Part shown: in pieces, positions 44,992 to 54,258 of the stretch
How the letters are laid out: every line of letters begins with the position of its first letter
Position numbering within the stretch: the stretch's first letter is position 1
Assembly (NCBI GenBank): GCA_001314865.1
Contig: LJZR01000001.1
Location: forward strand, 248,001 to 312,000
Direction: 5' to 3'
DNA from: Phormidesmis priestleyi Ana
Lineage (GTDB): Bacteria; Cyanobacteriota; Cyanobacteriia; Phormidesmidales; Phormidesmidaceae
Length of the DNA stretch: 64,000 nucleotides
Notes under the pieces: generated by a model
Told to the model about the DNA's origin: nothing
The model's database searches: none
Seen by the model: only the letters and a program-made list of their open reading frames with translations
Made by a program: the position numbers and the translations under genes

Positions 44992-47900
44992 TTAATCCAC
45001 ACCTTCAATCGGGGCAAAGCCTTGGCGCTGTATATTTTCAGTGACTGTGCGAGGATCTAAAAACTGGAGGAGGTAGTCGGGGCCACCGGCTTTGGAGCCT
45101 ACGCCCGAAAGCTTGAAGCCGCCAAAGGGCTGACGAGCAACAATAGCGCCAGTAATCGTGCGGTTGATATAGAGGTTGCCAACCTCAAACTCGGCTTTGG
45201 CCCGCTGAATATGCGAAGGGGTCCGAGAAAAAATGCCGCCCGTTAGGGCAAAGTTTGTACCGTTTGCCATGTCTAGCGCCTCGTCAAAACGCTCAGCCTT
45301 CATCACAGCGAGTACGGGGCCAAAGATCTCTTCTTGGGCGATCGCTGCATCCGGCTGCACATCGGTAAAAATCACTGGCCCCACAAAGTATCCTTTCTGC
45401 GGCGCAGGCATCTCCAAAGCCAGCGTTGCCTCGGCTTTACCCTTCTCAATATATTCACGAATATTCCTTTGCGCAGCCCCGTCAATCACCGGGCCAACCT
45501 GTGTACCCGGATGAATCGCATCACCCACGTTCAACGATTTAGTCGCTTCTATCAATCGCGCCACAAAAGTCTCGTAAATTGAGGCCATCACAATCACCCG
45601 AGAGCAGGCCGAACATTTTTGGCCGCTGTAGCCAAAGGCTGAATACACCACGCCCTGCACAGCCTGATCCAAGTCAGCACTGTCGTCGATAATAATCGCG
45701 TTTTTGCCTCCCATTTCAGCGATCACACGCTTCAAGTGCTTTTGTCCTGGTCGCAAAATGGCGGCTTCTGCATATATCTGACAGCCCACTTCTTGAGAGC
45801 CTGTAAAAACAATCATCTGCACGTCAGGATGCTTCACCAAGTGGTTGCCCACTGTGGAGCCTCTGCCAGGAATATATTGAAATACACCTTTGGGTAGGCC
45901 AGCTTCGGTTAAAATTTCGCTGAATTTGGCTGCAATAACGGAGGTAACGGCGGCAGGTTTCAGCAGGGCGCAGTTTCCGGTCACCAGCGCGGCAACCGTC
46001 ATGCCAATGGGAATGGCAATGGGGAAGTTCCAAGGGGCAATGACGAGCACAATGCCCTTAGGCCGATAGAAGTAGCGATCGGTTTCTCCGGCGACATCGT
46101 ACACCACTTCTGTGTCTAGCCGTTCCATTTCATCGGCGTAGTAGCGACAAAAGTCTGCGGCTTCTGAAACTTCTACATCGGCCTGAGACAAGGGTTTACC
46201 GCCTTCAAATACGAGCCACGCATTCAGCTCATGCCGGCGAGATTCTAGCAAGTCTCCAACTTTGCGAATAATCGCGGCGCGTTCCGAGGCGGGCGTTTTT
46301 TTCCAGGTTTCAAAAGCGGCTTTGGCAGCGTTCATGGCCTGATCAGCCTGATCGATATCTATTTGGCCAACGGTGCCGACCACTTGATCCGGGTCGCAGG
46401 GGTTCACCGAATCGATCGTTTCCTGCGTGGGTACATATTCACCATTAATCAGTGGCAGATAGGATTGTCCTAACTGTTGTTTTACGGTGTCTAGGGCAGC
46501 GATCGCATCACATCGATGCTGGTATACCGCATAGTCCATATCTGCCGCTGGCTCAATTCGCGTGACAGAACCCATCACAGAATCTTCTGGTACAACCATT
46601 GGCTCAGGCAGCACTTCACTGCCGTCTGCATCGCCTTCACCCCATTTGGGGATGGCCAGCAGTTCATCTGAAGGACGATCTTCTAGGCTCTGCCGCAAAA
46701 ATGAACTGTTCGCGGTGTTTTCTAATAGGCGACGAATCAGATAGGCCATGCCCGGAATCAGCTCGCCGTAAGGGCAATACACCCGCACTCGGTGGCCCTG
46801 TTTTACCAGGGCCGTCGCTAGGGTGTCGGCCATGCCGTACAGCGCCTGAAATTCAATTCGCCGAGAGGGAATGTTGAGCGCTTGGGTGACGGCGAGTGCT
46901 AGGGCTTGCGATCGCACATTATGACTTGCGATCGCAGCATACACATGCTCATGGTTCTCTAGCAACAGCAGCGTCATCCGCTCAAAGTTCGCATCGGTTG
47001 AGCATTTATGGTTATACACTGGCGTTGGCCAATGGTTTTGCCGAGCGGTAATCGTCTCTTGATCCCAGTAAGCGCCTTTCACCAAGCGAACCGTGACCGG
47101 ATTTCCCCTTTCTTTTGCCCAGTCGATAATCCCCTTTAAATCCGCATAGCTATCGCGCAAATAAGCCTGCAACGTAATGCCAATGTCGGTTCGCGATCTA
47201 AACTCATCTTCCATCAGCAACAGCTTCAGGTTCTCTAGCGTCGCCTCTTTGTAGCGATACTGCTCCATGTCAAAGTGAACGGCAACCCCGAGTTCTTTGG
47301 CTCGGCGCAACAACGTGCGAATATGCGCCCCTACTTTTGCGCGCGAACCTGCCACATCAAGGGGATCAAACTGCGAATAAAATGCCGTCAGCTTTACCGA
47401 AACCTGAACCCGAGACAGATCTTCTCCCTCTGCACGGTCTATTTGAGGAATCGGCTTCCAACCTTTCGCAGCCTCTGTAAGCTGTTCCATCAGCTCCAGA
47501 TATTTGTTCAAGTAAGTTTGCGCTTCAACTTCAGTAATGACCGCTTCGCCGAGTAAGTCCAGTGTGAAGGCCATCGATTGCTTACGCAGCCGCTCAATAC
47601 TCTTTAAAATCTGCGGTAAGTTCTCGCCAGCCACATATTTTCGTGCCAGTGTCTCTACCGCACCCGAGAGGGTTGTCGCCGCGACCTGAGCTGGCATCGA
47701 AGTCGCATCGGCAAAGTTCAACAAACCCTTCAGCGCCTGCGGCAACTCTACACTCTCATCGCCCAAGTACTCTTGCAGGTGGCTAGCAATGTCAGCCTTA
47801 GTCGATAGCGCTGGCAGGCAGTCAATCAGGCGAAACATTTGCACACGCAAGCCAGGATTCTCCATGGTCCAGCCCAGGAGCTTGTCATCCCACTTGAGCT

Positions 47901-48063
47901 GGTCTTTCATTTTAGAGAAAATCGACTTCTTGCCTTTGCCGCTGTCCTGCAACAACTGTCGAGCGATCGCCTGCGTCTGGGCCTCATATTCAGATGGAAC
48001 TGAACTGCTAACTAAGCCGCTATCAGAGGTTTGGCTACCGGGACGAGAAGCACTAACAACCAT
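44992..48063 (-). CDS. putA: Bifunctional proline dehydrogenase / glutamate-semialdehyde dehydrogenase PutA
   Basis: 1023 residues. The proline dehydrogenase barrel (about 150-480) contains VHFDMEQYRYK, VRLVKGAYWD and RVYCPYGELIPGMAYLIRRLLEN. The aldehyde dehydrogenase (about 510-1000) contains VIAPWNFPIAIP, the glutamate motif AEMGGKNA near 784 and the catalytic-cysteine region GQKCSACSRV near 817. No N-terminal DNA-binding domain is present, so it is not a trifunctional PutA. It oxidises proline to glutamate at the membrane. GGAGA precedes ATG 48063. It follows cphA by 121 bp on the same strand, which links proline breakdown to arginine released from cyanophycin. Confidence 0.95.
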   Translation of the reverse strand: MVVSASRPGSQTSDSGLVSSSVPSEYEAQTQAIARQLLQDSGKGKKSIFSKMKDQLKWDDKLLGWTMENPGLRVQMFRLIDCLPALSTKADIASHLQEYLGDESVELPQALKGLLNFADATSMPAQVAATTLSGAVETLARKYVAGENLPQILKSIERLRKQSMAFTLDLLGEAVITEVEAQTYLNKYLELMEQLTEAAKGWKPIPQIDRAEGEDLSRVQVSVKLTAFYSQFDPLDVAGSRAKVGAHIRTLLRRAKELGVAVHFDMEQYRYKEATLENLKLLLMEDEFRSRTDIGITLQAYLRDSYADLKGIIDWAKERGNPVTVRLVKGAYWDQETITARQNHWPTPVYNHKCSTDANFERMTLLLLENHEHVYAAIASHNVRSQALALAVTQALNIPSRRIEFQALYGMADTLATALVKQGHRVRVYCPYGELIPGMAYLIRRLLENTANSSFLRQSLEDRPSDELLAIPKWGEGDADGSEVLPEPMVVPEDSVMGSVTRIEPAADMDYAVYQHRCDAIAALDTVKQQLGQSYLPLINGEYVPTQETIDSVNPCDPDQVVGTVGQIDIDQADQAMNAAKAAFETWKKTPASERAAIIRKVGDLLESRRHELNAWLVFEGGKPLSQADVEVSEAADFCRYYADEMERLDTEVVYDVAGETDRYFYRPKGIVLVIAPWNFPIAIPIGMTVAALVTGNCALLKPAAVTSVIAAKFSEILTEAGLPKGVFQYIPGRGSTVGNHLVKHPDVQMIVFTGSQEVGCQIYAEAAILRPGQKHLKRVIAEMGGKNAIIIDDSADLDQAVQGVVYSAFGYSGQKCSACSRVIVMASIYETFVARLIEATKSLNVGDAIHPGTQVGPVIDGAAQRNIREYIEKGKAEATLALEMPAPQKGYFVGPVIFTDVQPDAAIAQEEIFGPVLAVMKAERFDEALDMANGTNFALTGGIFSRTPSHIQRAKAEFEVGNLYINRTITGAIVARQPFGGFKLSGVGSKAGGPDYLLQFLDPRTVTENIQRQGFAPIEGVD

Positions 48064-48122
48064 TAAATTCTCCTATCTCTATAAGCAGCTGATGCCCAGC
48101 CTGCTCAAACAACAATCACAAT

Positions 48123-48178
48123 AATATTCATCGCGAAATACTCATCACGCAATACTCATCACACAATACTCATCACTA
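48123..48178 (-). repeat. 14-bp tandem array just after the cphA stop codon
   Basis: Four units of AATACTCATCACGC-type sequence run from 48123 to 48178, ending 6 bp before the cphA stop region (48185) and separating it from putA. Confidence 0.88.
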
Positions 48179-48184
48179 TAAACC

Positions 48185-51175
48185 CTATGGCAAAGCGTTG
48201 ACAGGTTTAGCGCCGTTTAAATCGACTGCGCCCGAAGCGATCGTGACTTTTGCGCCCGCGTTATCGCCTGCTTTGCTGGCTGATTTACTGCCTACGTTAT
48301 CGCCTGCATTATCGTCTACCTGAATAGGATGACTTGGATATGCCATACCCTTGGGGCTAAAAATAACCGGCTCTTCAGCACTATGAGCAGTGTCAGGAAT
48401 AGGCTTGCGAGACTTAATTAACGAAATAGTAGCGCTGACGCTCTCTGGCAAAATTACCACTAATCCCCCCTCGGGGGCATTATCCAAGGCCCATTCAATC
48501 GCTTCAGATTCACTCAAAACAATCTTGCATTTCTCTAAAACCAACTCCGAAGCTAACTCTGAATCTGCGTTATCTACCGAGGTAGATAACGATTCTTGTT
48601 CAATCTCTTTATTGGTTAGTGGCTCGGTTAAATTAAGGCCAAATCCAGTACCAGCAGCGATATTATTAGGCTGATTATCACTTGAGCCAACTGCCTTTTC
48701 AACAAACTTGAGGCCCTGCGTAAAGCCTTGTTGAATCAAGCCTGCGACTACGCCGGAGTCTCTACCGCGTCGGTCTGTATCTTCTTTAATCACCACTCGG
48801 TCAAAAATCTTAGCTGACAACTCTCCAAGTGCAACAAAGTCTTCATCTCGGCGATCGCCGGGTGCGCCAATCACACCCACGGCCTCACCCGGCCAGTTTT
48901 TCACAAAGGCCCCAACGGCTTCGTAACCTGCTGGATTGTGGGCATAGTCTACCAGGGCATGAAATTTCCCAAAGTTAAACAAATTCATGCGTCCTGGAAT
49001 TTGCCCCGAATCTGCTTTGAAGCTCTTTAGTGCTACTCGAATATCTTCTATTTTCACACCCTGAACAAAGCCAACCAGGCTAGCAGCTAGCGCGTTGGCA
49101 ATCATAAAGGGCGCACGTCCGCCCATGGTCAGAGGCACATTTTCAGCTTTTTCAATGCGCAGCAACCAGTCTCGCTGCAAAATAGAGAGATAGCCTTCTT
49201 CGTAAACAGCCGCAACGCCTCCGTTTTGAACATGCGATCGCACCAGCGCATTCTCTGCATCCATCGAAAAATAAGCGACCTTAGCACGTACCCGTTCTGC
49301 CATTGCGACTACTCGCTCATCATCGGCGTTGAGCACCACATAGCCATTCATATGCACCGCTTCAGCCACAACCGCCTTCAGCTTCGCGAGCTGATCTATG
49401 GTGTCAATATCACCAATGCCTAGGTGATCGGCCGCCACGTTCAACACCACGCCAACATCACACTGGTTAAAAGCTAACCCCGAGCGCAAAAGACCGCCCC
49501 GAGCCGTTTCTAGCACAGCCATTTCCACAGTGGGGTCTTGCAGAATCATCCGAGCACTCTGCGGCCCCGTTGTGTCGCCTTTTTCAATGAGGTGATCACC
49601 TAGGTAGATGCCATCGGTGGTCGTAAAGCCAACCACGTCGTATATCTGCCGGAAAATATGGGCGGTCAAACGAGTGGTCGTGGTTTTACCATTGGTGCCG
49701 GTAATTGCGACAATAGGTATACGCGTGGGCTCACCCGACGGTAGCAGCATATCCATAATCGGGCCTGCTACATTGCGCGGCACACCCTGACTCGGTGCAA
49801 CATGCATCCGCAGTCCCGGCGCAGCATTCACCTCTACAATCACACTGTTGGTCGCCTTCATTGGCTGAGAAATATCTGTCGTGACGACATCAATACCTGC
49901 CACATCTAGGCCAATCAGCCGTGAGGCTCTTTCTGCTATCCAAACCGTCTCCGGATGAATCTCGTCAGTGCGGTCTATCGCCACGCCACCGGTGCTCAAA
50001 TTCGCCGTTTCTCTCAGGTAACAAATCTCACCTTCGCCTAGCACCGTATCTAGGGTATAACCTTGATTATGCAACAGTTTATCAGTGGTTCGATCCATCT
50101 TGATTTGGGTCAAAATGTTGTCGTGCCCTTCGCCTCTGCGTGGGTCCTCGTTTACCTTTGTGACCAGATCCTCAATCGTATCTTGCCCATTGCCAATCAC
50201 ATGGGCAGGTATCCGTTCAGCGACGGCAATAACTTTGTGGTTCACCACCAAAATGCGATGGTCCCGACCTCGATAAAAATGCTCAACAATCACCCCATCA
50301 GAGACTTCTCGCGCTTTGTCATAGGCGATCTCAGCCTCTTCCCAGGTTTCAATTTCTAACGTGATACCACGACCGTGATTGCCATCTAAGGGCTTAACGA
50401 CAATTGGGTAGCCGCCCAAATAATCCAAGGCCTCTTCTAGTTCGCGCAGAGAATAGACAACGCTGCCTTTGGGAACCGGAATGCCCGAACTTGCGAGTAT
50501 TTGCTTGGTGCTTTCCTTATCGCAGGCGAGCTCTACGCCCAAGACGTTGCTATAGGCTGTTAGGGATGCTTGTACGCGCTTTTGGTATTTACCATAGCCA
50601 AACTGAAGCAGCTTACGTACATCTAGCTCAAACCAAGGAATATTTCTGGCTTCGGCCTCGCGCACGAGTGCTTCTGTACTAGGGCCTAGTGCAGCTTCAA
50701 TTTTCAGCTCTTGGAGATCCTCAATATCCTTTTGCAGTTCGGTATTAGGATAGCCACCTGTTTCTACAATGCTCTCACAAATTCTCACAGCGGCTCTAGC
50801 CGCGTAGCGGCCAGCGGCCTCGTTTTCATATTCAAACACCACCTGATAAACGCCGGATGTGGCGGTTTCACGGGTACGGCCAAAGCCAACATCCATGCCT
50901 GCTAGCGTTTGCAACTCTAGAGCAACATGCTCCACAATATGGCCCATCATGGTGCCTTCTTGCACTCGGCTTAAAAAGCCACCTCGGCATCCGGGTGAGC
51001 AAAAGTGCTCCATTAGGCTAGGTAGCACTCTCATCAAACCATCATAGAAGCCGGGAATCTGATTAGAAGGGCTTTGAGCAAGTGACTCTAAATCCAACCG
51101 AATAACAATTAGATTTGTGTAACCAATGCTCCAGTAATTGGGGCCACGAAGTGTTTGAGTTTTGAGAATTTTCAT
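48185..51175 (-). CDS. cphA: Cyanophycin synthetase
   Basis: 996 residues from ATG 51175; the conserved MKILKTQTLRGPNYWSI start fixes it, and an upstream TTG is rejected. Domains: N-terminal region (to ~160), ATP-grasp (about 210-480, with VVKPLDGNHGRGI and EVNAAPGLRMH) adding aspartate, and a Mur-ligase-like half (from ~485, GTNGKTTTTR) adding arginine. The enzyme builds the Asp backbone with Arg side chains, a nitrogen reserve. It is longer than the usual 870-900: about 50 residues of Ser/Asn/Glu sequence are inserted near 826-878, before KCKIVLSESEAIEWAL, and the last ~45 are low-complexity (NAG/SKA). It lies between cphB and putA on the same strand. Confidence 0.97.
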   Translation of the reverse strand: MKILKTQTLRGPNYWSIGYTNLIVIRLDLESLAQSPSNQIPGFYDGLMRVLPSLMEHFCSPGCRGGFLSRVQEGTMMGHIVEHVALELQTLAGMDVGFGRTRETATSGVYQVVFEYENEAAGRYAARAAVRICESIVETGGYPNTELQKDIEDLQELKIEAALGPSTEALVREAEARNIPWFELDVRKLLQFGYGKYQKRVQASLTAYSNVLGVELACDKESTKQILASSGIPVPKGSVVYSLRELEEALDYLGGYPIVVKPLDGNHGRGITLEIETWEEAEIAYDKAREVSDGVIVEHFYRGRDHRILVVNHKVIAVAERIPAHVIGNGQDTIEDLVTKVNEDPRRGEGHDNILTQIKMDRTTDKLLHNQGYTLDTVLGEGEICYLRETANLSTGGVAIDRTDEIHPETVWIAERASRLIGLDVAGIDVVTTDISQPMKATNSVIVEVNAAPGLRMHVAPSQGVPRNVAGPIMDMLLPSGEPTRIPIVAITGTNGKTTTTRLTAHIFRQIYDVVGFTTTDGIYLGDHLIEKGDTTGPQSARMILQDPTVEMAVLETARGGLLRSGLAFNQCDVGVVLNVAADHLGIGDIDTIDQLAKLKAVVAEAVHMNGYVVLNADDERVVAMAERVRAKVAYFSMDAENALVRSHVQNGGVAAVYEEGYLSILQRDWLLRIEKAENVPLTMGGRAPFMIANALAASLVGFVQGVKIEDIRVALKSFKADSGQIPGRMNLFNFGKFHALVDYAHNPAGYEAVGAFVKNWPGEAVGVIGAPGDRRDEDFVALGELSAKIFDRVVIKEDTDRRGRDSGVVAGLIQQGFTQGLKFVEKAVGSSDNQPNNIAAGTGFGLNLTEPLTNKEIEQESLSTSVDNADSELASELVLEKCKIVLSESEAIEWALDNAPEGGLVVILPESVSATISLIKSRKPIPDTAHSAEEPVIFSPKGMAYPSHPIQVDDNAGDNVGSKSASKAGDNAGAKVTIASGAVDLNGAKPVNALP

Positions 51176-51616
51176 AAAATTGTGAGGCAAATAGCCCGTT
51201 ACCGATGACCTAGACAGAACGTTGATGCTTTTTCAGGAGAACTGAGTTGAGCCGTTGAAGTTGAGCCGTTGAAGTTGAGCCGTTGAAGTTGAGCCGTTGA
51301 AGTTGAGCCGTTGAAGTTGAGCTGGTTGATAAAGTTCTGCGGGATTCTACGCACAAAGGGCTCGCTAAGCAGAATCGAATAGAACAGGAATTACATAGCT
51401 GATATGGCTAAACAGAATAGGGCTAAACGGAATAGGACTAGTATTTTTTTGAGGTAGGCGACAAGGGTAATGCAGGCATCAGCTTTCCCAAATATATAAC
51501 CTCTTACTTTTTTATTTTTCGCTCTTTTATTTTTCGTTCTTTTATTTTTCGCTCTATTTTCACTCTTTTGGTAGAGGATTAATCAGGCTTTGGGGATTTT
51601 GTCAGCGTCTCTAAAA
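51176..51616. other. Gene-less interval between cphB and cphA, repeat-rich
   Basis: Contents on this 441 bp stretch: a 14-bp tandem array (51245-51328), a degenerate pair with the core GGCTAAACGGAATAG (51389-51440), and a T-rich 15-bp repeat CTTTTATTTTTCGCT (51507-51553) near the cphB end. No ORF is supported. If cphB and cphA share a promoter, this region is transcribed leader. Confidence 0.75.
51245..51328. repeat. 14-bp tandem array upstream of cphA
   Basis: Five exact copies of AGTTGAGCCGTTGA (51245-51314) and a diverged sixth. It lies about 70 bp before the cphA start on the minus strand, in the likely leader. Confidence 0.93.
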
Positions 51617-52576
51617 TTATAAAACAGAACGTTTTTTATAGTCGTATCGATCGCCTTGTTTGAGCACATGCAGCTTAAGGTTGTGCAAGCTAAGCGGAGC
51701 GGGGATGTCCGCCCTATTCTCTGTGTCGTAGCCCTCTGTGTTGTAGCCCTCTGTGTCGTAGCCCTCTGTGTCGTAGCCCTCTGTATCGTAGCCCTCTGTG
51801 TTAGGGTCTTCTGTGTTGTCGCGTTGATGGGGATGAATATCATTAGTGTGGGTCAAACTACCGGGATCAACGATGGTGATGGTGCCTTTACCTAGCACCT
51901 CAAACGTGCCATCACCCAGCATTGCAATGCATGTGTCTTCATCAATCCCAATCCCAAGTTTGTCTGGATTTGCCGCGATCGCACTCAGCAAACGCGCCAT
52001 CCGGTTACGGTTATGAAAGTGCTGATCCACGAGCAGCTCAGGAACAATTCCCAACCCATTGGATAGGTCTACCAGCGCTGGATTAGGAGATTCACCACTG
52101 CTGCCACCTGCAATCATTTTTTCACCCATCATGGCAGCACCCGCGCTGGTGCCTGCAATCACGATCACATCATTTTTCAGCTTTTCCTTAATGGTTTTTA
52201 GCAGCTGAGTATCGCCTACTAGGTCACACAGCCGCACCTGATCGCCGCCCGTGACAAATACGCCTGTACATTCTTCCAGCGCTTCTAGCCACCTCGCCTC
52301 CTCACACTCCTCACGTAGGCGAATGTCCAAAACTTTGACCTGCTTGGCACCCATCCCCGTAAAAATTTGATAGTAGCGATCGCCCACCAGCGTCGGTTCC
52401 CGCGAAGCCGCCGGAATCACGCCAATAATGGCGTCTTCTCCGCCCGCACTTTCAAAGAAGGCCCTCAAGATAATGCAATCATTCACCTTATCTTCTGCCC
52501 CACCAATGATCATCACTGGGTATCGGGTAGAAATTGCCATAAACCGCTCGGCCAAACGAAATTTCAGTTCCAGCAT
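51617..52576 (-). CDS. cphB: Cyanophycinase
   Basis: 319 residues from ATG 52576, preceded by GGGAT; ATGs at 52606 and 52540 are alternatives. Peptidase S51 features: MIIGGAEDKV, VIPAASREP, TGGDQVRLCDLV, the nucleophile AGTSAGAAMM with Ser near 142, IAGGSSGESPNPALVD, VDQHFHNRNRMARLLSA and GIGIDEDT. It cleaves cyanophycin to beta-Asp-Arg dipeptides. Typical CphB is about 270 residues; here an insertion near 250-290, between TIVDPGSLTHTN and the PLSLHNLKLHVL strand, includes five EGYDT units. It is the first of the minus-strand cphB-cphA-putA series. Confidence 0.95.
   Translation of the reverse strand: MLELKFRLAERFMAISTRYPVMIIGGAEDKVNDCIILRAFFESAGGEDAIIGVIPAASREPTLVGDRYYQIFTGMGAKQVKVLDIRLREECEEARWLEALEECTGVFVTGGDQVRLCDLVGDTQLLKTIKEKLKNDVIVIAGTSAGAAMMGEKMIAGGSSGESPNPALVDLSNGLGIVPELLVDQHFHNRNRMARLLSAIAANPDKLGIGIDEDTCIAMLGDGTFEVLGKGTITIVDPGSLTHTNDIHPHQRDNTEDPNTEGYDTEGYDTEGYDTEGYNTEGYDTENRADIPAPLSLHNLKLHVLKQGDRYDYKKRSVL
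51719..51793 (-). repeat. 15-bp coding tandem repeat in cyanophycinase
   Basis: Five copies of CTCTGTGTCGTAGCC (minus-strand EGYDT), with a diverged sixth to 51808, sit in a surface loop of the enzyme. Confidence 0.93.
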
Positions 52577-52867
52577 AAAACTATCCCAGCGATTTATTAA
52601 GGCCATACATCAAAAGCCACACAAATATCAGTGGGCGCTCGCCCCAACTGAACTAAACCAGTAGGCTAAACCAAAACAGGTACTTAGTATGATTTTGGAT
52701 GGCGCTTGTTCTTAACTCCATTACCTTAGCAATCCGCCCTAACCTCAATTTGTATAAAATTTAACCGCATGGATTTATTGCACAAATCGCAACTGAGCTG
52801 TTGACAGGCCTTACAATAAGAACTGATCAAAAATAAATCTCGAACGATACGGTTCGACGCGCACCCT

Positions 52868-53143
52868 GTGGACAGAGAAAAGGCGAGTCAGGCAGAAATC
52901 GGCGCTTCTATTGCCGCGCTCCATGCCGAAATTGAAAAGCTCGATACGCCCGATACAGCAGTCAAAGCAAAACTGCTGACGCTCATTGGTGATTTAGAAC
53001 AGCAGCTACAAAATCCCCAAGAAAAAAGCGAGGCCGCTACTCAGCAACTGCCTGCCTTGATTGAACAGTTCGAGGTCGATCATCCTCAAATCACAGCGAC
53101 CTTGGGCCGCTTGCTCACGACCCTTAGCGGTATGGGCATTTAA
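52868..53143 (+). CDS. DUF4404 family protein
   Basis: 91 residues, GTG start at 52868. The sequence is a predicted helical hairpin: ASIAALHAEIEKLDTPD, LLTLIGDLEQQLQ, QLPALIEQFEVDHPQITATLGRLLTTLSGMGI. The C-terminal block with DHPQ-x-T-x-x-L and L-x-x-MGI is typical of DUF4404. Function is unknown. Its stop codon is inside a tandem array, and ychJ ends just beyond on the opposite strand. Confidence 0.8.
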   Translation: MDREKASQAEIGASIAALHAEIEKLDTPDTAVKAKLLTLIGDLEQQLQNPQEKSEAATQQLPALIEQFEVDHPQITATLGRLLTTLSGMGI

Positions 53144-53209
53144 GTCATAAGCATTCAAGTCATAGGTATTTAGTCATAAGCATTCAAGTCATAGGCTTTT
53201 AAGTTATAA
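53136..53209. repeat. 15-bp tandem array spanning the DUF4404 stop codon, between convergent genes
   Basis: Five units of GCATTCAAGTCATAA-like sequence; the third has lost one base. The first unit (GCATTTAAGTCATAA) contains the TAA stop of the DUF4404 gene (53141-53143). The array ends 2 bp before the stop of the convergent ychJ gene and fills the whole interval. Confidence 0.92.
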
Positions 53210-53211
53210 AC

Positions 53212-53706
53212 CTAGCCGTGGCACTGTTTGTATTTTTTGCCGCTGCCGCACCAGCAGCCCTCAGAACGCTTAGGCTGATAGGGCGGTAGCATTGTGCCTT
53301 CGGTATATAGCCACTGATCGTCTTTTTTTATAAACTGCGATCGCTCATGCATTTGTTGCAATGGCCCTATTGGCTGAGCACTCAGGATTGAACCGACGCT
53401 CTGGTAGGCAGCGACAAACTCAACCACGCCTGTGTTATCCCTACCTTGGCCTTTTTGCTTACTGATAACCAGCAGGTTTTGCCAACGGGTACTTTTTACG
53501 CTTCTTTTTAAACCCGTGCGGTCATCAGGCAACCTATAGTCGGGATGGTGGGTCGCCAACAGGTAGTCGATATTGCCCTGACAAAAGGCGCTGTAGCGCG
53601 ATCGCATCAACGATTCAGCCGTCGGGGCTAGCCGCTCTCCGACTAAATAGGGTTCACAGCATTGTGAAAAAGGCCGCTGGCTGCCGCAGTAGCAGGGCTG
53701 CTTCAT
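53212..53706 (-). CDS. YchJ/UPF0225-family SEC-C motif protein
   Basis: 164 residues. An N-terminal Cys cluster, CYCGSQRPFSQCCEPYL, and a C-terminal zinc SEC-C motif, CWCGSGKKYKQCHG, frame the NTF2-like YchJ core (AESLMRSRYSAFCQGNIDYLLATHHP, then VEFVAAYQ). YchJ is a conserved small zinc protein of unknown biochemical role. ATG at 53706; doxX-like gene starts 13 bp upstream on the same strand. Confidence 0.92.
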   Translation of the reverse strand: MKQPCYCGSQRPFSQCCEPYLVGERLAPTAESLMRSRYSAFCQGNIDYLLATHHPDYRLPDDRTGLKRSVKSTRWQNLLVISKQKGQGRDNTGVVEFVAAYQSVGSILSAQPIGPLQQMHERSQFIKKDDQWLYTEGTMLPPYQPKRSEGCWCGSGKKYKQCHG

Positions 53707-53718
53707 AAATCACAGATC

Positions 53719-54087
53719 CTAGCTTTTGCTGCCATCCAAGCTAATAAGCCCTGGCCCATAGGCCATCACCATCAGTAAGCCACCAATCAAAGCCAAGTTC
53801 TTCAAAAAGCCCGATAAGTCAGATAGAAACGGATGAAAAATTAGCGTGGTTGGAATCAAAAATAAAATGAGCAACAGTGCGCCTATCTGTGACTTGTAGC
53901 CTAAAATCAGCGACACAGCGCCTAACAGTAAAAATGCGATCGCGCCAATGGCCAACACCTGCGGCAAAGGCAGTCCTTTACTGGCAATCGTAGACACAAA
54001 GCCAGAAAAGCCAAGCAGATGATTAACACCCGCATTCAGAAAAATTAGAGCAAGACAAATCCGCGCGGCCAAAGGTAAATAGGTCAT
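53719..54087 (-). CDS. DoxX-family membrane protein
   Basis: 122 residues with four membrane helices. Family features are the N-terminal ARICLALIFLNAGVNHLLGF, with the helix-1 residues typical of DoxX, and LPQVLAIGAIAFLLLGAVSLILGYKSQIGALLL. DoxX-like proteins are small membrane proteins often linked to redox or thiol stress, but no activity can be assigned. It probably shares a transcript with the YchJ-like gene. Confidence 0.88.
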   Translation of the reverse strand: MTYLPLAARICLALIFLNAGVNHLLGFSGFVSTIASKGLPLPQVLAIGAIAFLLLGAVSLILGYKSQIGALLLILFLIPTTLIFHPFLSDLSGFLKNLALIGGLLMVMAYGPGLISLDGSKS

Positions 54088-54258
54088 GATAAAAAACTAG
54101 AGTCTGTTACGGTAAGCGATGAAAACATGTTAGCCGCTACTGTGACCATCAAGATGTCATAAGGATACTGGAGGATACTGGCAAAAAATACTGGCAAGGC
54201 GACTACAATAATCCATAGCTCATTTATAGTTCAAATGTTCTAGCTCCAACGTTCTCTT

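Noticed and set aside
44835-45017. 60-codon minus-strand frame at the end of putA
   Set aside because: Overlaps the putA C-terminus and the terminator hairpins.
51245-51328. Possible CRISPR array
   Set aside because: Units are contiguous with no spacers, as in all arrays of this window; no cas genes are present.
51656-51895. Plus-strand frame with repeated CVVAL
   Set aside because: Antisense of the EGYDT array in cphB.
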